Assembly (NCBI RefSeq): GCF_900156395.1
Contig: NZ_FTNL01000018.1
Span: 1 to 64,000 of the forward strand
DNA from: Fluoribacter gormanii
GTDB taxonomy: Bacteria > Pseudomonadota > Gammaproteobacteria > Legionellales > Legionellaceae
Length of the DNA: 64,000 nt
Direction: 5' to 3'
This document shows, one piece after another, positions 8,659-17,216 of the stretch (within the stretch, counting starts at the first letter, position 1; each line of letters starts with the position of its first letter). Under the pieces are notes generated by a model. It searched no databases, was not told the origin of the DNA, and saw only the letters and a list, made by a program, of their open reading frames with translations. A program made the translations under genes and the position numbers.

Positions 8659-9741
8659 TTAAATTGTTTTTGAAGTATTGAATTGCAGATTTTTGCTCAC
8701 AGTAGCTGGAGCGCATTCTGGCGTTATTGAGGATAAATAAGACGTGGGTTGATTTGTTTCCGGATGTGCGAAGCGAATCATCTGATTTTTAAAGTGAACA
8801 ATACGAGCGGCTGATTCTGGTGATTGAGATAAATTAATTTTTTGCAATAACTCCAGCAATACTTGCCGTGGTTGGTGACAGACGATCAGCATATCACAAC
8901 CTGCGTTAAGGGCTTCTTCTGTTCGGGTCATTAAATTGCCTATATCGGCACCGGTCATGCTCAAGCAATCGCTTAGAACCAAACCTGTAAAATCTAATTC
9001 ATGGCGTAATATTTCTTGCAGCCAAATGGTTGAAAAGCCAGCAGGCTTATTTCCATCAACGTACTTATAAGTTACATGCGCCGGCATGACCGCGCTAAGT
9101 AGTCCTTTGTTGATTAGCTCGATAAATGGTTTTAAATCTTTGGTTTTCAACTCATCCATCGAGGAAAGAGAAATCGGCATTGTACTATGTGAATCGCCAG
9201 TGACCGAACCGTGTCCTGGAAAATGTTTGGCAACGGCTGGCATACCGGCTGCATTCATCCCTTCAATAAAAGCACCGGCTAAAGTGACAATCACCTCAGG
9301 ATTATGGTGAAAAGCACGATCTAAACGAGCAATAATAAGACTTTTATCATGTAGGTCAAGGACTGGCGCAAGGCTTAAATCTACACCACAAGCCAATAGG
9401 TCTTTGGCCATAATTTCGCCGTATTGTCTGGCAAGTTTGATGCCGACTTCCGGGTTAAGATCATAGGTATCGCCATAAACGCGAGGAGCCGGCAAAGCAC
9501 GAAATCCATGGCGCATAAAGCGTTGCACAAAACCACCTTCGTGATCAGTCGCTATAAAAATGTTAGGATTGATTTCGCGGATTTCACAAATTAAATGTTC
9601 TAACTGCTGTGGGCTCAAAAAGTTACGAGTGAAAAGAATCACGGAACCTACCAGAGGATGCTTAATGATTTCCCGTTCAATGTCTGAAAGTTCAGTACTT
9701 TCTAAATCGATCATGAATAAATTAGAATTTGAACTGGGCAT
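8659..9741 (-). CDS. nagZ: Beta-N-acetylhexosaminidase NagZ (GH3)
   Basis: 360 residues from the ATG at 9741, which has AAAGGA eight bases upstream; an ATG two codons earlier is possible. NagZ removes N-acetylglucosamine from anhydro-muropeptides in the cytoplasm during wall recycling. Seen: HPLVGSVILFTRNF, ATDHEGGFVQRF, the hallmark KHFPGHGSVTGDSH with the Asp-His dyad, and the nucleophile Asp in VLSDCLSMTGA. About 20 residues longer than E. coli NagZ, mostly at the C-terminus. No signal peptide. Confidence 0.93.
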   Translation of the reverse strand: MPSSNSNLFMIDLESTELSDIEREIIKHPLVGSVILFTRNFLSPQQLEHLICEIREINPNIFIATDHEGGFVQRFMRHGFRALPAPRVYGDTYDLNPEVGIKLARQYGEIMAKDLLACGVDLSLAPVLDLHDKSLIIARLDRAFHHNPEVIVTLAGAFIEGMNAAGMPAVAKHFPGHGSVTGDSHSTMPISLSSMDELKTKDLKPFIELINKGLLSAVMPAHVTYKYVDGNKPAGFSTIWLQEILRHELDFTGLVLSDCLSMTGADIGNLMTRTEEALNAGCDMLIVCHQPRQVLLELLQKINLSQSPESAARIVHFKNQMIRFAHPETNQPTSYLSSITPECAPATVSKNLQFNTSKTI

Positions 9742-10042
9742 ATACATATATCCTTTTTCGAATTTGGATTAATAGGGCCATGCATCCATAGATTTTGCGC
9801 ATGATATCATAGATTAGACTTCTTTCGAAACTCTACTTGAGTGACAAATTGCTTTGTTGATTCGGTGTGCTGATTCATATGCATGCGCGTGTGCATTCTG
9901 ATACGTCACTCCATTTTTCATCGGCTTTTGCTCACTACAGTGTATTGCGAAATGCGCCTATTGATTAATTATTAACAGGGTTAATGCTGGTAATCTGAGT
10001 TTGACTTAGCTATTATCGGCATTTTTGAATTATTTCTAACCG
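9742..10042. other. Divergent intergenic region nagZ/tgt
   Basis: About 300 bases with no ORF. It must hold the promoters of both nagZ and tgt, but I see no convincing -35/-10 pair. The only distinctive feature is a 21-base perfectly alternating purine-pyrimidine run at 9876-9896 centred on ATGCATGCGCG. Confidence 0.5.
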
Positions 10043-11203
10043 ATGAAAACCTTTTCTTGCGATGTGTTGCATAAACACTCATCTACTCAAGCGCGAGTGA
10101 CGCGTGTCACTACGGCTCACGGTGAATTTATTACCCCAGTTTTTATGCCGGTTGGGACGCGTGCTGGTGTAAATAATATGACTCCCGCTGAATTGCATGA
10201 CGCACACAGTCAAATCATTTTGGGTGGTAATACCTATCATATGCTATGTGCCCCGGGCATGGAGGTCATCGAAAAAGCAGGTGGGATGCATCCTTTTATG
10301 GGATGGCATGGACCGATGTTAACGGATAGTGGTGGCTTTCAGGTTTTTAGTTTATCCAAAAATAAAGAAATTTGTACGATTGATGAGGATGGCGCGCATT
10401 TTCGATTACCAGGAAGTCAGCGGTTAATTCATATGACACCGGAAATGTCCTTAGAAACCCAAAAGATTATTGGTGCGGATATTATTATGGCCTTTGATCA
10501 GTGCACGCCGGATAGTTGTACTAAGGATGAGGTCAGCCATATCATGACACGTACACATCGTTGGTTAAAACAATCAATACACTATCATCAACAATATCCC
10601 AACTCACGCTATGGTTATGTGCAAGCTCTTTTTGGTATTATTCAAGGAGGGACTTTTAAAGATTTACGCCGTGAAAGTGCGGATTTTGTATCTTCCATGG
10701 ATACCGATGGGATTGCAATTGGTGGTGAAACCATTGGTTTTGATATGAAAACCACGGTGGAAGTTATTCGTTGGGTGCGCGATTATTTACCAGAAAATAA
10801 GCCACGATATACTATGGGTGTTGGAATGTCTCCTCAGGACCTTTTGGATGTAGTCGCTGAAGGAATAGATATGTTCGATTGTGTCGCTCCGACCCGTAAT
10901 GCGCGACATGGGTCTTTATATTGTGGTGAATTGATTCGAGAAGGTAATTGGTTGCGTTTTGTCAGTGAGTATGAGAATGAACGAATTCAAATAAAAAAAT
11001 CATGCTTTGCTGATGATATGTCGCCGATTATGGCCCGCTGTACATGTTACACTTGTCGTAACTATTCACGCTCTTATCTGCATCAGTTAACAAAACAAAA
11101 AGCAAATTTATTTACAGCATTGGCAAGCATTCATAATGTTCATGTAATGCATGATGTTTGTGATAAAATGCGTGAGTTGATAATTAACGAACGTGTGAAT
11201 TAA
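10043..11203 (+). CDS. tgt: Queuine tRNA-ribosyltransferase
   Basis: 386 residues. Exchanges guanine-34 for preQ1 in tRNAs with GUN anticodons. Signatures: FMPVGTRAGVNNMTPAEL, the active-site region LTDSGGFQVFSL with the catalytic aspartate in the family position, FDQCTPDS, GIAIGGETIGF, the second aspartate in MFDCVAPTRNAR, and the zinc site CTCYTC followed by a downstream His. Length agrees with bacterial Tgt. Monocistronic here; queA, yajC and secD, which often follow it, are not adjacent. Confidence 0.96.
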   Translation: MKTFSCDVLHKHSSTQARVTRVTTAHGEFITPVFMPVGTRAGVNNMTPAELHDAHSQIILGGNTYHMLCAPGMEVIEKAGGMHPFMGWHGPMLTDSGGFQVFSLSKNKEICTIDEDGAHFRLPGSQRLIHMTPEMSLETQKIIGADIIMAFDQCTPDSCTKDEVSHIMTRTHRWLKQSIHYHQQYPNSRYGYVQALFGIIQGGTFKDLRRESADFVSSMDTDGIAIGGETIGFDMKTTVEVIRWVRDYLPENKPRYTMGVGMSPQDLLDVVAEGIDMFDCVAPTRNARHGSLYCGELIREGNWLRFVSEYENERIQIKKSCFADDMSPIMARCTCYTCRNYSRSYLHQLTKQKANLFTALASIHNVHVMHDVCDKMRELIINERVN

Positions 11204-11243
11204 AAGGCACTCATGCATTTACGTCATATTACGAATAATATCC

Positions 11244-11267
11244 TGTAAAAAGCATCGTCTTTTTACA
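11244..11267. terminator. AT-rich hairpin between tgt and ppiB
   Basis: TGTAAAAAG and CTTTTTACA form a perfect 9-bp stem with a 6-base loop. The T-rich 3' arm could serve as a weak terminator for tgt; it could also be an upstream element of ppiB. Confidence 0.45.
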
Positions 11268-11313
11268 TATATTAAGATTTATCAATTAATTTAAAAAATG
11301 ACAGGAGATATTA

Positions 11314-11805
11314 ATGGTTGTAATTAGCACATCTAAAGGTGATATTCATCTACAGTTAGATACAGAAAATACTCCAGCTACTGCAGAAAATTTTCTTAAT
11401 TATGTGCGCAGCGGTTTTTATAATAATACAATATTTCATCGTGTTATCGCAGGCTTTATGATTCAAGGTGGTGGACTTGACTCCGAGATGAAACAAAAAG
11501 CAACTCGCGAGCCTATTAAAAATGAAGCTAAGAACGCGAAGCCCAATAAACGAGGTTCTATTGCAATGGCAAGAACTATGGATCCTCATTCTGCAACAGC
11601 GCAATTTTTTATTAATGTTGCTGATAATGCATTTTTGAACTATAGCGGTGACCATATGCAAGGATATGGATATTGTGTATTTGGTGAGGTAGTTGAAGGC
11701 ATGGATGTTGTAGACGCGATTGCTAAAGTAAAAACTGGGCAACGCATGGGGCACGCTGATGTACCCGATGAAGAAGTAAGCATTATCGAAATTAAAGAAG
11801 TCTAA
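11314..11805 (+). CDS. ppiB: Peptidyl-prolyl cis-trans isomerase, cyclophilin type (PpiB-like)
   Basis: 163 residues, no signal peptide, hence cytoplasmic. The cyclophilin signature is complete: TVFHR-like [16 protein letters not shown] with the catalytic Arg, [16 protein letters not shown], and [20 protein letters not shown] lies seven bases before the ATG. Accelerates proline isomerisation during folding. Monocistronic. Confidence 0.95.
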   Translation: MVVISTSKGDIHLQLDTENTPATAENFLNYVRSGFYNNTIFHRVIAGFMIQGGGLDSEMKQKATREPIKNEAKNAKPNKRGSIAMARTMDPHSATAQFFINVADNAFLNYSGDHMQGYGYCVFGEVVEGMDVVDAIAKVKTGQRMGHADVPDEEVSIIEIKEV

Positions 11806-11814
11806 GAGTGATTT

Positions 11815-11888
11815 GCAGCCTGGGTGAAGCGAAGCGGAACCCGGGTTAAGCTAGTGGTTTTTACCGTTTTTCGCTTCGCCCAAACTAC
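11815..11888. repeat. Palindromic intergenic repeat (REP-like), copy 2
   Basis: GCAGCCTGGGTGAAGCGAAG at the left is mirrored by TTTTTCGCTTCGCCCAAACT at the right, giving a long imperfect stem. Located between the convergent ppiB and TRIC-type genes. Confidence 0.8.
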
Positions 11889-11909
11889 ATTTCTACAATT
11901 TTCTTTGCC

Positions 11910-12545
11910 CTACGGTTTTCGCTTCCGTTTTTTGATACTTTCTGAATAGTCAAATATTGGTATTTCAATGTGGAAAAAAATGGCTACCAGTCGTGCAGTA
12001 AAAATACTGATGAGTGTAATAATCACATTGAGATTTTCTGAAATCTCGAAATAGTGAAGGGTGGTGAATAGTACTGCACCAGCCAAAGCAATTACTGCAT
12101 AAAGTTCTTTTCTTAATACCAAAGGAATGTCGTTGCATAGAATATCTCGTAACATACCACCACAAATACCGGTAATCATGCCACTAATGATGGCAATGCT
12201 GGGTGATAAACCATGGTTGAGTACTTTTTGAGTACCAATAATCACAAATGTAGACAATCCCAAAGCGTCGAGGATTAAAAATATTTTCATGATTCGAATC
12301 AATGAATGTGCAATAAATATAGTTAGGAATGCACATACTGATGTGTATAGTAAATATTCAGGATGAATAACCCAAGTTAGAGGGTACGTGTTAAATAGGA
12401 CATCTCGTACAGCGCCACCACCTAATGCCGCAATGCTTGCAATCAACATAACACCAAAGAAATCCATTTTTTTACGACCAGCCGCTAAGGCGCCAGTGAT
12501 TGCTTCAACACAAATACCAATGATGAAAAGACAATGGAGTAACAT
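11910..12545 (-). CDS. TRIC-type/UPF0126 membrane channel protein
   Basis: 211 residues with about seven membrane segments and the internal duplication of the UPF0126 family: GGGAVRDVLF in the first half and GGMLRDILCNDIP in the second. Bacterial members are homologues of animal trimeric intracellular cation channels and conduct monovalent cations. Its role here is not shown by context: it converges on ppiB, and a short ORF of unknown meaning lies just upstream in the same direction. Confidence 0.85.
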   Translation of the reverse strand: MLLHCLFIIGICVEAITGALAAGRKKMDFFGVMLIASIAALGGGAVRDVLFNTYPLTWVIHPEYLLYTSVCAFLTIFIAHSLIRIMKIFLILDALGLSTFVIIGTQKVLNHGLSPSIAIISGMITGICGGMLRDILCNDIPLVLRKELYAVIALAGAVLFTTLHYFEISENLNVIITLISIFTARLVAIFFHIEIPIFDYSESIKKRKRKP

Positions 12546-12562
12546 ATAAACTCAGTGTGTTT

Positions 12563-12739
12563 TTAAAATGCAATGATATCACTATTGGGCCAAATGGAGA
12601 AATATATAGAAAGGAGTTCTTGTTCATGCGCATTATCAATGCAAATTTTGATTTTGGGTGCTCTATCAAGGCCACCAAAGAGTTGGTAAGTCAGGCTTGA
12701 ATGGTCATTAATGGTTAAATCAACTTTATCTTTAAACAT
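12563..12739 (-). CDS. Possible small or remnant ORF after the HTH regulator
   Basis: A 58-codon frame beginning MFKDKVDLTIND and ending FSIWPNSDIIAF. The same frame stays open 13 codons upstream to a stop but offers no earlier start, and I see no Shine-Dalgarno before the ATG. The composition looks protein-like, with a mix of charged and hydrophobic residues. It could be the tail of a decayed gene, or a small protein in the operon with the HTH regulator 53 bases upstream. I do not recognise it. Confidence 0.35.
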   Translation of the reverse strand: MFKDKVDLTINDHSSLTYQLFGGLDRAPKIKICIDNAHEQELLSIYFSIWPNSDIIAF

Positions 12740-12792
12740 GAATTGTACACGACGTTCATTAGCTCGTTCTGGTCCTCATATAAAGAGCCATT

Positions 12793-13281
12793 TTATGATG
12801 TTCGGTGTGAATGACCAAAGTGTTTCAGCGAAGCCAAAGCTAAGTCAATAATTTTTTTAGACTGTTCGTCGTCTGCACTAATTAGGCTGACGTCATTGAT
12901 TAGTTCAATTAAGAAATTGGGTATTTCTTGTTCTGGAAGTATATCGTTATAAAGACAGGAGGCTTTAGTTAAAATATAGTGAAGTAAATTTTTACTAATG
13001 GATACTTTTTCTTGGGCAACTCCTTGATCATTATGAAAGTCGCCAAATAACAACCACCCTGGTGAAACATGAAGTTTCATTGCGATTTCTACCAGTTTAA
13101 CAGGATCAGGAATGGCTTCGCCACGAAGATACTTACGGCATATTTGTAACGAATAGCCGGTAATTTCCGACAACTTATGGATGCAAACTCCCGAAGTAGA
13201 TCGTAGTGAATTAAATCCTGCTGCGATCATGGCATCACGGAGGCGATCAGCGAACTGTTTTGCCAGGTTTATTTTTTCCAT
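12793..13281 (-). CDS. HTH transcriptional regulator (phage-repressor-like N-terminus)
   Basis: 162 residues. Residues 1-80 fit a helix-turn-helix of the XRE/Cro-CI type: RLRDAMIAAGF, then IHKLSEITGYSLQICRKYLR as the recognition region, then HVSPGWLLFG. The motif GWLLFG after the HTH is typical of phage-like repressors. The C-terminal half is helical, not a peptidase: there is no Ser-Lys LexA-type site. It lies divergently to a consensus promoter with phased GAAAC/GTTTC boxes about 80-100 bases upstream of its start, which it may bind. Confidence 0.75.
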   Translation of the reverse strand: MEKINLAKQFADRLRDAMIAAGFNSLRSTSGVCIHKLSEITGYSLQICRKYLRGEAIPDPVKLVEIAMKLHVSPGWLLFGDFHNDQGVAQEKVSISKNLLHYILTKASCLYNDILPEQEIPNFLIELINDVSLISADDEQSKKIIDLALASLKHFGHSHRTS

Positions 13282-13388
13282 GGTATATAGAACTCTAATT
13301 TATGAATAAATAAATTATAATCAATAGACACAAAACATGCAAAAATTTGCAAAATACGAAACTTTTAGTTTCTAATCGAAACCAATGG
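13282..13388. promoter_or_regulatory. Regulator upstream region with phased GAAAC/GTTTC boxes
   Basis: GAAAC at 13358-13362, GTTTC at 13368-13372 and GAAAC at 13378-13382 alternate in orientation with exactly 10-base spacing, making two overlapping palindromes one helical turn apart. They end seven bases before the -35 of the divergent promoter at 13389, a good place for an operator of the neighbouring HTH protein. Confidence 0.55.
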
Positions 13389-13416
13389 TTGACATGAAGA
13401 GCAAACGAAGTATAAT
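13389..13416 (+). promoter_or_regulatory. Consensus sigma-70 promoter
   Basis: TTGACA at 13389-13394 and TATAAT at 13411-13416 with a 16-base spacer, both perfect matches to the consensus. Transcription should start near 13423. No substantial ORF follows before the tRNA gene, so the product is probably an RNA. Confidence 0.75.
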
Positions 13417-13422
13417 GCTAAA

Positions 13423-13600
13423 GAAACCTACGGAAAGGTTCTATCAGCCCAATAAAGAACAGTGATGTACGATGGAACAAATATCACAGCACAGTCCAAC
13501 GAGAAAAGGTGGTATGACTCATAGCAGTTAACCTCGCAATATTATGGCTTGAATGGCTCCCCTCCATTTGAGCCTATCTTTAAGAGATTCTGTGAATTGA
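13423..13600 (+). ncRNA. Candidate small RNA downstream of a consensus promoter
   Basis: The region has no credible ORF: two overlapping frames of 19 codons begin at 13463 and 13472 without a Shine-Dalgarno sequence. It can fold a small hairpin at AACCTACGGAAAGGTT and a larger imperfect one formed by GGCTTGAATGG and CCATTTGAGCC, followed by a weak T-rich tail. ACGGA and ATGGA occur, which is compatible with CsrA binding but too short to prove it. Its 3' end is a guess. Confidence 0.4.
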
Positions 13601-13731
13601 GCTGAATTGGAACATATCTATAAATTTATAAGGTTGCCAGACATATAAAGATAAAAATGTAACTAGGAAAAAGCAATTGCACATTTTTAACGCGTTCACG
13701 ATGGATTCATTTGTTTTTTCTAGGTAAATGA

Positions 13732-13759
13732 TTGCTTTGTAATATCACCTTATTATATA
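13732..13759 (+). promoter_or_regulatory. Possible tRNA-Val promoter
   Basis: TTGCTT at 13732-13737 and TATATA at 13754-13759 are spaced by 16 bases and lie about 30 bases before the mature tRNA. The -10 could be placed slightly differently, as this stretch is AT-rich. Confidence 0.35.
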
Positions 13760-13791
13760 CTTCATCCCAATGTGTATGCAGGTCGTTTTAT

Positions 13792-13866
13792 AGGCACGTA
13801 GCTCAGTGGTAGAGCACCACCTTGACATGGTGGTGGTCGGTGGTTCGATCCCACTCGTGCCTACCA
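13792..13866 (+). tRNA. tRNA-Val (anticodon GAC)
   Basis: 75 bases including encoded CCA. The acceptor stem AGGCACG pairs with CGTGCCT, the D arm has AGCTCAGTGGTAGAGC, the anticodon stem CCACC/GGTGG closes the loop TTGACAT with anticodon GAC, and the T arm contains GGTTCGATCCC. Confidence 0.96.
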
Positions 13867-13948
13867 TGCAACTAAATCGTATTCCAGGAGCGCCCGCTTT
13901 CATTTGGGATGATGCTTAAGATTGACTCCTTTTAAATTGAGATTTAAG

Positions 13949-13972
13949 CCCTGCCATGCAGGGTTTTTTTTT
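13949..13972 (+). terminator. Intrinsic terminator or attenuator just before thrS
   Basis: CCCTGC and GCAGGG form a perfect 6-bp GC-rich stem with a 3-base loop, followed by nine T residues. It ends 26 bases before the thrS ATG, leaving no room for a separate thrS promoter downstream, so thrS transcription must pass through it. Confidence 0.8.
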
Positions 13973-13998
13973 GAAAAGAAGTGCTTACGGATAAAATT

Positions 13999-15918
13999 AT
14001 GCCAAACATTAAATTGCCTGATGGAAGTATAAAACATTTTGAAGCGCCTTTAACTGTTTATGATGTAGCTCATAGTATAAGTCCAGGCTTAGCTAAAGCT
14101 GCTATAGCAGGCCGTATCAATGAGCGCTTAGTCGATACTTCTTTCCTTATTGAGAATGATTGTGCATTAGTCATCCTTACAGAAAAACAAGATGAAAGCC
14201 TTGAAGTGATTCGTCACTCTACAGCACACTTATTAGCACAAGCAGTTAAAAGTCTTTTTCCAACAGCACAGGTCACTATAGGCCCTGTTATCGAAGATGG
14301 CTTTTACTATGATTTCGCCTTCCAAAGACCTTTTACTCCAGAGGATTTAGAGTCAATTGAAGCGAAAATGATGGAGTTAGCTAAAGCGAATTACCCGGTG
14401 ACACGTAGAGAACTACCCCGTGATGAAGCAATTAAATATTTCAAGGGTATTGGCGAAGAATACAAAGCCAAGATTATTGCTGATATTCCTAAAGATGAAG
14501 TATTGTCTTTATATAAGCAAGGCGATTTTGAAGACCTTTGTCGTGGTCCTCATGTTCCTTCCACAGGATTTTTGAAGGCATTTAAGCTGACTAAATTAGC
14601 GGGTGCTTACTGGCGCGGCGATTCCAATAACGAAATGTTACAACGAATTTATGGTACTGCCTGGGCTGACAAGAAATCCTTAACCGACTATTTATTCCGT
14701 CTTGAGGAAGCTGAAAAACGCGACCATCGTAAATTAGGTAAAAGCTTGGAGTTATTCCACTTCCAGGATATTGCTCCTGGAATGGTATTTTGGCATCCCA
14801 AAGGTTGGACAATTTATCAAGAGCTTGAGCGCTATATGCGTCATCGTTTGGTTGATTTTGGTTATCAAGAAATTAAGACGCCTCAATTGGTTGATAGGGT
14901 TCTTTGGGAAAAATCAGGTCATTGGGCTAACTTTAGAGATGAAATGTTTGTTACTGAAACTGAAAATCGTCACTACGCAGTTAAGCCAATGAATTGTCCA
15001 TGCCATGTGCAAGTATTCAATCAAGGTTTAAAAAGTTATAGAGATTTGCCATTAAGATTGTCGGAATTTGGTAATTGTCATCGTTGTGAACCCTCTGGTG
15101 CATTACATGGCTTGATGCGTGTCCGTAATATGGTTCAAGACGATGCTCATATCTTTTGTACTGAAGATCAAATCCAATCAGAAGTTGCGATGATGCTCGA
15201 GTTGGTTCAGTCTGTATATGCTGACTTTGGTTTTAAAGAAATAAAATATCGATTGGCATTACGTCCTGAAAAACGAGTTGGAAGTGATGATGTATGGGAT
15301 AAAGCTGAGGCGGCTTTAAAACAAGCAATGAAAGATCGCAATATAGAATGGGTTGATGCTCCAGGCGAGGGTGCTTTCTATGGACCTAAAATTGAGTGTT
15401 CCTTGGCTGATTGTTTAGGTAGAATTTGGCAGTGTGGAACCATACAAGTTGATTTTTCGATGCCGGGTCGTTTGGATGCTTCGTATGTTGCTGAAGATGG
15501 TAGCAAGCAAATTCCTGTGATGTTGCATCGTGCAATTTTGGGTTCTTTTGAGCGTTTCATGGGGATTTTGATAGAGCATTATGCAGGAAAGTTTCCTTTA
15601 TGGTTGTCCCCAGTACAAGCAATCGTGCTCACAATTAGTGAAAAACAGAATGATTATGCCCAAAAGGTAACTCAAATTTTACAAAAAAGAGGTATTCGGG
15701 CCAACTATGACTTGAGAAATGAGAAAATTGGCTTTAAAATTCGTGAACATACTTTACAAAAAGTACCTTATCTCCTAGTGATAGGGGATAAAGAAGTTGA
15801 ATCAAACCAAGTTGCAGTGCGCTCACGTGAGGGAACAGACTTGGGTGTGATGACAATAGATACAATTTGTGATACCTTGGCGCAAGAAATTGCTCGAAAA
15901 GGGTCAATACCTAATTAA
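13999..15918 (+). CDS. thrS: Threonyl-tRNA synthetase
   Basis: 639 residues from the ATG at 13999; a GTG six codons earlier (13981) is in frame but would start in the spacer after the terminator hairpin. Domains: TGS (residues 1-60, [10 protein letters not shown]), editing domain with [11 protein letters not shown] and its zinc-type motif near residues 70-180, class II core with the zinc ligand Cys in [10 protein letters not shown], motif 2 [15 protein letters not shown], and the anticodon-binding domain at the C-terminus. Charges tRNA-Thr and deacylates mischarged Ser-tRNA. Heads the thrS-infC-rpmI-rplT block. Confidence 0.97.
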   Translation: MPNIKLPDGSIKHFEAPLTVYDVAHSISPGLAKAAIAGRINERLVDTSFLIENDCALVILTEKQDESLEVIRHSTAHLLAQAVKSLFPTAQVTIGPVIEDGFYYDFAFQRPFTPEDLESIEAKMMELAKANYPVTRRELPRDEAIKYFKGIGEEYKAKIIADIPKDEVLSLYKQGDFEDLCRGPHVPSTGFLKAFKLTKLAGAYWRGDSNNEMLQRIYGTAWADKKSLTDYLFRLEEAEKRDHRKLGKSLELFHFQDIAPGMVFWHPKGWTIYQELERYMRHRLVDFGYQEIKTPQLVDRVLWEKSGHWANFRDEMFVTETENRHYAVKPMNCPCHVQVFNQGLKSYRDLPLRLSEFGNCHRCEPSGALHGLMRVRNMVQDDAHIFCTEDQIQSEVAMMLELVQSVYADFGFKEIKYRLALRPEKRVGSDDVWDKAEAALKQAMKDRNIEWVDAPGEGAFYGPKIECSLADCLGRIWQCGTIQVDFSMPGRLDASYVAEDGSKQIPVMLHRAILGSFERFMGILIEHYAGKFPLWLSPVQAIVLTISEKQNDYAQKVTQILQKRGIRANYDLRNEKIGFKIREHTLQKVPYLLVIGDKEVESNQVAVRSREGTDLGVMTIDTICDTLAQEIARKGSIPN

Positions 15919-15938
15919 CAAGCAGGGGGGATTAAACC

Positions 15939-16475
15939 ATTAGTGCACCAACTAAGCGTGAAAATGATCGCGCACGAATTAATGAACAGATCAATGTACC
16001 TGAGGTACGCTTAATTGATGTCGATGGTAACCAGGCAGGAATTGTCTCAACACGTGAAGCCCTGCGTGCAGCGGAAGAAGGTGGATTGGATCTGGTAGAA
16101 ATATCGCCTACAGCCAAACCTCCAGTATGCCGTATCATGGATTATGGCAAGTTTCTCTTTGAACTGAGTAAAAAACAAGCTGAAGCAAAGAAAAAGCAAA
16201 AGCAAATTCAGGTCAAAGAATTGAAATTCCGTCCTACGACGGAAGATGGGGATTATCAGGTCAAGCTACGCAACCTGATCCGTTTCCTAAATCATGGTGA
16301 TAAAGTTAAAATTACGCTGCGTTTTCGTGGTCGTGAAATGGCTCATCAAGAACTGGGTATGAAGATTCTTGAGCGTTTACAGCAAGATACAGCTGAATTT
16401 GCTGTTGTAGAACAGCATGCAAAGCGCGAAGGAAGACAATTACTGATGGTTTTATCACCCAAAAAAACCAAGTAG
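15939..16475 (+). CDS. infC: Translation initiation factor IF-3 with ATT start
   Basis: 178 residues. An ATG- or TTG-based call would begin at 16086 and lose the N-terminal domain. The frame is open upstream, and an ATT at 15939, preceded by AGGGGGG at eight bases, gives (M)[17 protein letters not shown] followed by [17 protein letters not shown], the expected IF-3 N-domain. The C-domain has [14 protein letters not shown] and [19 protein letters not shown] initiation of infC is the known basis of IF-3 autoregulation in enterobacteria, because IF-3 rejects non-canonical start codons. Confidence 0.95.
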   Translation: MSAPTKRENDRARINEQINVPEVRLIDVDGNQAGIVSTREALRAAEEGGLDLVEISPTAKPPVCRIMDYGKFLFELSKKQAEAKKKQKQIQVKELKFRPTTEDGDYQVKLRNLIRFLNHGDKVKITLRFRGREMAHQELGMKILERLQQDTAEFAVVEQHAKREGRQLLMVLSPKKTK

Positions 16476-16502
16476 CTGAAAACAAATGCGGAGTACATTG
16501 TT

Positions 16503-16703
16503 ATGCCGAAGTTAAAGTCACATCGCGGAGCGTCTAAACGCTTCCGTAAGACAGCAAGTGGCGCGATTAAACGTCGCGGCGCTTATAGAAATCATATCCT
16601 CACCAAAAAGTCTACTAAGGCAAAGCGTCATTTGCGTGTAGAGGCTGGTACTTTAAAGCCATGCGATGCACGTTTGGCTGAACGCATGTTGCACGGTAGT
16701 TAA
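16503..16703 (+). CDS. rpmI: 50S ribosomal protein L35
   Basis: 66 residues, highly basic: [20 protein letters not shown], then [16 protein letters not shown]. Usual length for bL35. Follows infC by 27 bases and precedes rplT; in E. coli this operon is regulated at translation by L20, a control likely kept here though no operator structure can be proven by eye. Confidence 0.97.
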   Translation: MPKLKSHRGASKRFRKTASGAIKRRGAYRNHILTKKSTKAKRHLRVEAGTLKPCDARLAERMLHGS

Positions 16704-16717
16704 GGGGGGAATGAAGA

Positions 16718-17077
16718 ATGCCAAGAGTTAAACGTGGTGTGACAGCGAAAGCGCGTCACAAGAAAGTTTTAGACCAAGCAAAAGGTTATTACGGAGCTCG
16801 TAGCCGAACCTACCGCATGGCAAAACAAGCAGTAATCAAAGCGGGTCAATATGCTTATCGCGATCGACGTCAGAAAAAACGTCAATTTCGTGCACTGTGG
16901 ATCACGCGTATTAATGCACAAGCTCGTGAGTGCGGATTATCATACAGCCGTTTAATTGATGGATTGAAAAAAGCATCAATTGATCTGGATAGAAAGGTAT
17001 TGGCTGATCTAGCTGTTCATGACAAAATAGCTTTTGCTGCAATTGCTGAACAAGCTAAAGCTGCATTAGCAAAATAA
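16718..17077 (+). CDS. rplT: 50S ribosomal protein L20
   Basis: 119 residues, basic: [40 protein letters not shown] and [18 protein letters not shown] are diagnostic of bL20. AGGGGGGAATGA precedes the ATG. L20 binds 23S rRNA early in 50S assembly and represses rpmI-rplT translation in E. coli. Followed by a short REP-like element and a hairpin before pheS. Confidence 0.97.
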   Translation: MPRVKRGVTAKARHKKVLDQAKGYYGARSRTYRMAKQAVIKAGQYAYRDRRQKKRQFRALWITRINAQARECGLSYSRLIDGLKKASIDLDRKVLADLAVHDKIAFAAIAEQAKAALAK

Positions 17078-17102
17078 TCTTTATAAAGTATCGATAATTA
17101 TT

Positions 17103-17138
17103 GCAGCCTGGTTCTGCTACACAGCGCCTAGGCTACAA
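17103..17138. repeat. Short REP-like palindrome, copy 3
   Basis: GCAGCCTGGTTCTGCTACAC then AGCGCCTAGGCTAC: a compact version of the intergenic repeat family, with GCAGCCTGG and CTAGGCTAC arms. Sits between rplT and pheS. Confidence 0.55.
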
Positions 17139-17163
17139 ATTAGTTAAGAACACTAGATAAAAG

Positions 17164-17214
17164 ATGAAATTTATTCTAAGGAGGCTGCGGCCTCCTTTTT
17201 ACTTGTGGGTATAA
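17164..17214 (+). CDS. Possible pheS leader peptide
   Basis: A 16-codon [19 protein letters not shown], ends two bases before the pheS ATG and covers the terminator-like hairpin at 17178-17200. E. coli has a Phe-rich leader (pheM) at the same place in the same gene order. Here only two of 16 codons are Phe and the ribosome-binding site is poor (AGATAAAAG), so this is tentative. Confidence 0.4.
   Translation: MKFILRRLRPPFYLWV
17178..17200 (+). terminator. Terminator/attenuator before pheS
   Basis: AAGGAGGC and GCCTCCTT form an 8-bp stem with loop TGCG, followed by T residues (17 bases before the pheS ATG). The same place in E. coli holds the pheST attenuator. It may end rplT transcripts, attenuate pheST, or both. 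Confidence 0.8.
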
Positions 17215-17216
17215 TT

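Noticed and set aside
13866-13919. 17-codon ORF between tRNA-Val and the thrS terminator as a Thr leader peptide
   Set aside because: No Thr codons, and its ATG lies in the tRNA CCA end, so it has no ribosome-binding site.
16086-16475. IF-3 starting at 16086
   Set aside because: This would remove the conserved N-terminal domain; the ATT at 15939 with a strong ribosome-binding site gives a full-length protein.
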